Shown here: one piece after another, positions 7,061-9,948 of the stretch | Numbering within the stretch: position 1 is the first letter of the stretch | How the letters are laid out: each line of letters begins with the position of its first letter | Assembly: GCA_003650445.1 (NCBI GenBank) | Contig: QMQE01000085.1 | Location: forward strand, 1-9,948 | DNA length: 9,948 nucleotides | Reading direction: 5' to 3' | Origin: Acidobacteriota bacterium | GTDB lineage: Bacteria > Acidobacteriota > Holophagae > Thermotomaculales > Thermotomaculaceae | Made by a program: the position numbers and the translations under genes | The notes under the pieces: generated by a model | The model's input: only the letters and a program-made list of their open reading frames with translations | Database searches by the model: none | What the model was told of the DNA's origin: nothing

Positions 7061-7101
7061 GAAATAGTGTGGGCAACATGGATAGTTGCCCACACTATTT
7101 C
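7045..7101 (-). terminator. perfect 17-bp hairpin at the 3' end of the tectonin gene
   Basis: GAAATAGTGTGGGCAAC (7061-7077) and GTTGCCCACACTATTTC (7085-7101) pair perfectly over 17 bp around a 7-nt loop. The hairpin starts 3 nt beyond the stop codon of the - strand gene. In - strand direction a run of six T follows only after a 10-nt gap (7050-7045), so it may be a weak terminator or an mRNA 3'-stabilising hairpin rather than a textbook terminator. Confidence 0.65.
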
Positions 7102-7104
7102 CAA

Positions 7105-9285
7105 TCAACGTTGCTTGAAATTCAAGGGAGTCCGGGAATCCAGAAACAGGGTCCAAGTTGTCTTGTATCCGGAAAGGCCGGTTCCCTTTGCGGTACCTTC
7201 GATACGGTTCCCTTTTACTTTTCCTGTATAGGTCTGGATACATCCGCCATTCCAGCCCTGCCCGGAGCAATCCCGTTTTATGATGACAGTATTTCCCGTA
7301 ACTTTCCCTTTAATTGCGTCCGTACGGGGGCCGGGGCAGCAAGGCCAGGTGGACATGCCTGTAAATTTCCCATTGTGGACCAGAAATGTCCAGTTGGAAT
7401 TGTACAGCGTACCACCCACCCTGGTTTCCACTTTGTACCGGCCGCTTTTCAGATTAAACCTGGCGCCATGTACAGTATGGGATCCCGGTTCAGGGTTGAG
7501 CAACAGAGTCCAGGTTGTTTTGTGGCCTGTCAAACCGGTTCCTGTCCCTGTTCCTTGGATCAGATTCCCGTTTATTGTTCCGGTATAGGTCTGGATACGT
7601 CCCTTGTTCCAGCCTTGTCCTGCGCAATCCCGTTGGATCCGGATGGTATTTCCGGTTACTTTGCCTCTGAGAGGGTCGCTGGGGCAGCATGGCCATTTTG
7701 ACAACCCGGTGACGTTCCCGTTCTCAACCTTTATGGACCATGTCGAATTGTACAGTTTGCCATCAACCCACACTTTTGCTTTGTATTTCCCGCTCTTTAA
7801 GCTGTGACGTGCGGAATGTACAATGGGGGCTGCCGGGATGGGGCTTCCTCCTGCAGAAATTGCCACTGCGCCGCCCGGAATGCGTTCCCAATTCCGTCTC
7901 CTGCTGTTCCACCTATAGATGCCATGCCCGCCAGGTACAGAGTTTGTTCCAATTACCCACTCACTTCCGCCACCAACAGTAATATCTGTGCCCAGGCCCG
8001 GAAGCCTGTTCCATCCCTTGCCGTTCCACTTGAAAATACCGCCTGCGTCGTTCACGACCCAGGGATTTCCGGCAACATCCACGTCAATTCGAACTGCAGC
8101 ACCTTGAACTTTGTCCCAATTACTCCCATTCCATCGCCATATCCCATGACCGCCCGGGGTTCGGCCAATTCCAATCACCCACACCGAACCGTTTGCACCG
8201 ATGCCAATGTCTACGGCTTTACCCGGCATGCGTTTCCAATGGTTACCGACACGGCGATAGATGTCATTCATACTGTTTACCACCCAGGGCAACCCGTTCT
8301 GGTCCACGTCAATTCGGACTGCTCCGCCGTCCACTCTTGCAAATTTATCTCCCATCCAGCGGTAGATGGCATAGCCGCCATAAACCGGGCTGGTACCGAC
8401 AATCCACACCGAACCATTGGCTCCCACGCCAACATCTATTGCCTTTTTCCCGGGAATGTGTGTCCAGCCCATTTTGCTGTTTAAGCGGTAAATATTTCCG
8501 GCTTTGTTGACAATCCACGTGTTGGAAATCTGTCCATTGGTTGCGTGCTGGGTCGTATTCGGTGTTGAAGGGGAAGCCGCTGTCACGCTTTGAATCGGTT
8601 TATCCGGTACAAATACCAGTTTGTACTCTATCCGGCAAGGATGATAGGTTTTGTTCGCTGTGTTTGTGTTATGAAACATGGCTTCGGTCAGCGTGATCCG
8701 ATACAGGCCTTTGCCGTACCGGGGAATTCCTTCCCAGAACTGAATCTTTCCATCTTTGCCAATCCGGTAGCGAAGGGCGGGAGGTCCGGGTTGGTTTACA
8801 TATGGTCCGGTGCTGACCAGTTTATTACCCCGGAACATAGCGTATCGAAGACCGGGGCCCAGCCACACATTCTTCCATTTCCGATTTTTTTCTTTTTTCG
8901 ATATTGTGGCCCCACCGCCATCATAGGGCCAATTCTTATCCACGTGGGTTGTAAATATAAGATATACAAAACCCGGCGCATTCAGCCGGAAATTTACATT
9001 CCGGTGAACCCGGGACCAGACTGTGTTCCAGTCCACCCTGTGGCGACGGCGCTGATCTGAGCACCGGTACCACGCCTTGGCTCCGGAATTACTCGCGGTG
9101 AAACACCCTGTAAATTTTACAGTGCCACTTGACAATACCTGTGCCCCCGGTACCATCAGGGCTGATTTCCATCCAGTCTGGCCCCCGGCCTGAGCCGGAA
9201 TGACTGCCAGAAGCAGGAGAAGTGCGGGAAACAGTATCCCCGAAACTCCCCTTATTAACCAATCAGTTTTTCTATTACCCTGCAT
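7105..9285 (-). CDS. exported tectonin-repeat beta-propeller protein with duplicated cysteine-containing C-terminal domain
   Basis: This 726-residue protein carries a signal peptide at residues 1-33 (LLLLLAVIPAQA, cut before GG). A beta-rich N-terminal domain covers about 34-230, with C61, C75 and C217. A Ser/Thr/Asn-rich linker spans 231-250. Three double repeats of about 75 residues cover about 252-480, with themes W.VN..G.IYR, PG.A.DI.IG.NGSVW and GG.GIYRW. Each contains two tectonin-like units, which would make a complete six-bladed propeller. Two tandem copies of an unrecognised domain follow (489-597 and 605-715), roughly 60% identical by eye. Each has WPCCP, RDC.GQGWN and IQTYTG. Tectonin propellers often bind sugars or lipopolysaccharide, so a secreted or surface binding protein is likely. 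AGGAGG lies 6 nt upstream of this ATG; the ATG one codon earlier (9288) is 3 nt from it and is a close alternative. A further start at 9354 would abut the upstream gene's stop but lacks a ribosome binding site. Confidence 0.87.
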   Translation of the reverse strand: MQGNRKTDWLIRGVSGILFPALLLLLAVIPAQAGGQTGWKSALMVPGAQVLSSGTVKFTGCFTASNSGAKAWYRCSDQRRRHRVDWNTVWSRVHRNVNFRLNAPGFVYLIFTTHVDKNWPYDGGGATISKKEKNRKWKNVWLGPGLRYAMFRGNKLVSTGPYVNQPGPPALRYRIGKDGKIQFWEGIPRYGKGLYRITLTEAMFHNTNTANKTYHPCRIEYKLVFVPDKPIQSVTAASPSTPNTTQHATNGQISNTWIVNKAGNIYRLNSKMGWTHIPGKKAIDVGVGANGSVWIVGTSPVYGGYAIYRWMGDKFARVDGGAVRIDVDQNGLPWVVNSMNDIYRRVGNHWKRMPGKAVDIGIGANGSVWVIGIGRTPGGHGIWRWNGSNWDKVQGAAVRIDVDVAGNPWVVNDAGGIFKWNGKGWNRLPGLGTDITVGGGSEWVIGTNSVPGGHGIYRWNSRRRNWERIPGGAVAISAGGSPIPAAPIVHSARHSLKSGKYKAKVWVDGKLYNSTWSIKVENGNVTGLSKWPCCPSDPLRGKVTGNTIRIQRDCAGQGWNKGRIQTYTGTINGNLIQGTGTGTGLTGHKTTWTLLLNPEPGSHTVHGARFNLKSGRYKVETRVGGTLYNSNWTFLVHNGKFTGMSTWPCCPGPRTDAIKGKVTGNTVIIKRDCSGQGWNGGCIQTYTGKVKGNRIEGTAKGTGLSGYKTTWTLFLDSRTPLNFKQR
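7141..7473 (-). repeat. second copy of the duplicated C-terminal domain
   Basis: It encodes residues 605-715 of the tectonin protein. It is the partner of the copy at 7495-7821, with cysteines C649, C650 and C673 matching C533, C534 and C554, plus an additional C682. A three-residue insertion (in PGPRTD) sits after the CCP motif. Confidence 0.85.
7495..7821 (-). repeat. first copy of the duplicated C-terminal domain
   Basis: It encodes residues 489-597. Shared landmarks with the second copy are L-K-S-G-(K/R)-Y-K, L-Y-N-S, W-P-C-C-P, G-K-V-T-G-N-T, R-D-C, G-Q-G-W-N, I-Q-T-Y-T-G and K-T-T-W-T-L in the same order. The DNA is also visibly similar, which points to a fairly recent internal duplication. 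Confidence 0.85.
7846..8532 (-). repeat. six tectonin-like repeats in three double units
   Basis: It encodes residues about 252-480 of the tectonin protein. Three units of about 75 residues each have a first half opening W(I/V)VN with I(Y/F)(R/K) and W...PG, and a second half W(I/V)(I/V)G ... GG..I(Y/W)RW ... GG/GAAV. Six half-units fit one closed propeller. Unit three has lost the NG of the NGSVW motif (GGGSEW). Confidence 0.8.
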
Positions 9286-9291
9286 CATAGC

Positions 9292-9297
9292 CCTCCT
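9292..9297 (-). promoter_or_regulatory. ribosome binding site of the tectonin gene
   Basis: On the - strand it reads AGGAGG within AAAAGGAGGG, 6 nt before ATG 9285 and 3 nt before ATG 9288. It rules against the longer frame that opens at 9354. Confidence 0.8.
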
Positions 9298-9353
9298 TTT
9301 ATCCATTCTCCAGCATCTTCGCCCGTGGAAGGGTAAAAATAGCGGAGAAAGCA

Positions 9354-9671
9354 TTATTTTCTGCCAGCATTTGATTTTGTTCCCTGATCTGCCAGTTCAG
9401 TTTCTTTCCGGGAGACGCTCCATGCGGCACTTCCCAACATCAACAGGCCAAAGCCGATACTGCCCCAGATGAAAATCAGCTCCTGATCCTGTTCCTGTTT
9501 TTTCCGCAGGTTTTCAGAAGTGATTTTCGCGTAAGCCTGTGAGTCAGTGATAAACGTAGTACTCTGTTGCCGGTATGGCTTCGGGTCATAGTTGAAGCCA
9601 AGGAGCAAACCGAAAGCCAACACAATGACACCTGCTATTCCTGCCGGAGTTTGAAGCACCTTTTTTAGCAA
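9354..9671 (-). CDS. small membrane protein with two predicted transmembrane helices
   Basis: This 105-residue protein is not one I recognise. Residues about 10-26 (AGIAGVIVLAFGLLLGF) and about 65-85 (LIFIWGSIGFGLLMLGSAAWS) are hydrophobic helices. The segment between them (27-64) is polar, with a KKQEQDQE run. The tail is charged. It starts with TTG, supported by GGAGG (9677-9681) at 5 nt spacing; no ATG or GTG in frame is placed better. Its stop lies 65-68 bp upstream of the tectonin gene on the same strand, so the two are probably one transcription unit. It may anchor or assist the exported tectonin protein, but that rests only on position. Confidence 0.72.
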   Translation of the reverse strand: MLKKVLQTPAGIAGVIVLAFGLLLGFNYDPKPYRQQSTTFITDSQAYAKITSENLRKKQEQDQELIFIWGSIGFGLLMLGSAAWSVSRKETELADQGTKSNAGRK

Positions 9672-9676
9672 GCGAA

Positions 9677-9681
9677 CCTCC
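9677..9681 (-). promoter_or_regulatory. ribosome binding site supporting a TTG start
   Basis: On the - strand GGAGG is followed by TTCGC and then the TTG start at 9671. This is standard spacing and is the main reason to accept the non-ATG start. Confidence 0.75.
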
Positions 9682-9733
9682 AGTCCAGGTGAAAATGGTT
9701 ATTCGTTCTTTTCTATTCACCAAAATTCAGTGC

Positions 9734-9749
9734 GTAATCTGATAATTAC
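9734..9749. promoter_or_regulatory. operator-like inverted repeat
   Basis: GTAAT-CTGATA-ATTAC forms 5-bp half-sites with a 6-bp centre. It overlaps the end of the proposed -10 element and the expected transcription start of the - strand genes, a good place for a repressor. Confidence 0.3.
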
Positions 9750-9777
9750 TTTAACACGGCAGTGGGGAAAGAGGCAA
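9748..9777 (-). promoter_or_regulatory. possible promoter of the - strand gene pair
   Basis: Read on the - strand, TTGCCT (9777-9772), an 18-nt spacer and TAAAGT (9753-9748, four of six) resemble a sigma70 promoter. Its -35 is identical to that proposed for the cfa operon. The leader to the TTG start would be about 70 nt. The match is weak. Confidence 0.3.
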
Positions 9778-9798
9778 GGGGAGATAAAGTCCAGTGGA

Positions 9799-9922
9799 GA
9801 CAAGGTCGAGTAGAAGGCAAGGTTAAGCCAAGAAAAAGACAGGAAAAGACAGGAAAAGACGGGGAGTATGCACCTTCTCTGTCTTTTTCTCTTTCCCACT
9901 CAACCTCAGCCTCAACCTTGTC
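9799..9922. repeat. large imperfect inverted repeat with internal direct repeats
   Basis: The outer arms GACAAGGTCGAG (9799-9810) and CTCAACCTTGTC (9911-9922) pair with one mismatch. The inner arms GAAAAAGACAG (9832-9842) and CTGTCTTTTTC (9879-9889) pair perfectly. The two arms between them are each 21 nt long and only partly complementary. GACAGGAAAA is repeated at 9838-9847 and 9848-9857, and CTCAACCT occurs twice between 9899 and 9918. No gene overlaps it. It may be a short repetitive element or a structured 3' region. Confidence 0.55.
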
Positions 9923-9948
9923 CCTGCTTATCCCATAAAAAAAGCAGG
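9923..9948 (-). terminator. possible terminator of a gene beyond the right edge
   Basis: Read on the - strand, the window opens CCTGC followed by seven T. If the bases just outside contain the matching GCAGG, this is the end of a rho-independent terminator for a - strand gene to the right. A 7-bp pairing CCTGCTT/AAGCAGG also exists inside the window. The cut edge prevents a decision. Confidence 0.25.

Noticed and set aside
7069..7701. 210-codon open frame on the + strand opposite the tectonin gene
   Set aside because: It is antisense to the duplicated domains. Its length comes from the repeated sequence, it lacks a ribosome binding site and its product resembles nothing. The - strand frame has a signal peptide and coherent domains.
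7804..8484. 226-codon open frame on the + strand opposite the tectonin repeats
   Set aside because: Shadow of the repetitive - strand gene. The composition is rich in Cys, Pro, His and Ser and there is no ribosome binding site.
9838..9860. GACAGGAAAA tandem units as a CRISPR array
   Set aside because: The units are 10 bp with no spacers, and no cas gene is present.
9717..9899. 60-codon open frame on the - strand near the right end
   Set aside because: It lies inside the inverted repeat and the promoter region, and its composition follows the pyrimidine-rich repeat. There is no ribosome binding site.

Overview
The window looks like a chromosomal segment from a diderm (Gram-negative-type) environmental bacterium of moderate GC content. 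The evidence is exported proteins with Sec signal peptides, a cyclopropane fatty acid synthase of the Escherichia coli Cfa type, a TonB/AgmX-like C-terminal domain, and canonical GGAGG ribosome binding sites. The MetF tail resembles the Bacteroidetes style of the family and the aspartate-semialdehyde dehydrogenase is of the archaeal/fungal type. I cannot assign a phylum from the sequence alone.

Layout. On the + strand, bases 1-1368 hold a metabolic pair: the 3' end of metF, then asd after 18 bp. At 1526-3880 a single gene encodes a large exported VIT + von Willebrand A protein ending in a TonB/AgmX-like domain, and it is closed by a rho-independent terminator. Bases 3923-4522 hold no intact gene. 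This stretch contains a short GCAAAG-type repeat, a 31-codon remnant of the 3' end of fabI, and about 300 bp that I cannot assign. A promoter at 4523-4551 then leads into a two-gene operon (4571-6653) of a Cfa-type methyltransferase and a geranylgeranyl-reductase-family flavoprotein. Bases 6654-7104 are mostly non-coding but carry a near-consensus promoter placed directly on the start of a doubtful 75-codon ORF.

On the - strand (9671 down to 7105) are a small two-helix membrane protein with a TTG start and, 65-68 bp downstream, a 726-residue exported protein. The latter has an N-terminal beta-rich domain, six tectonin-like propeller repeats arranged as three double repeats, and two tandem copies of an unrecognised domain with a CC...C cysteine signature. 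A perfect 17-bp hairpin lies just beyond its stop codon. The right end (9672-9948) holds the presumed promoter of the - strand genes, an operator-like inverted repeat, short direct repeats and a large imperfect inverted repeat.

How the genes work together. metF and asd both feed methionine/aspartate-family amino acid synthesis. The methyltransferase and flavoprotein probably modify membrane lipid acyl chains together. The VIT-VWA and tectonin proteins are unrelated envelope or secreted proteins, probably for binding or adhesion. The most interesting points are the methyltransferase-reductase pair, the tectonin protein with its duplicated cysteine domain, and the fusion of a TonB/AgmX-like domain to a VIT-VWA protein.
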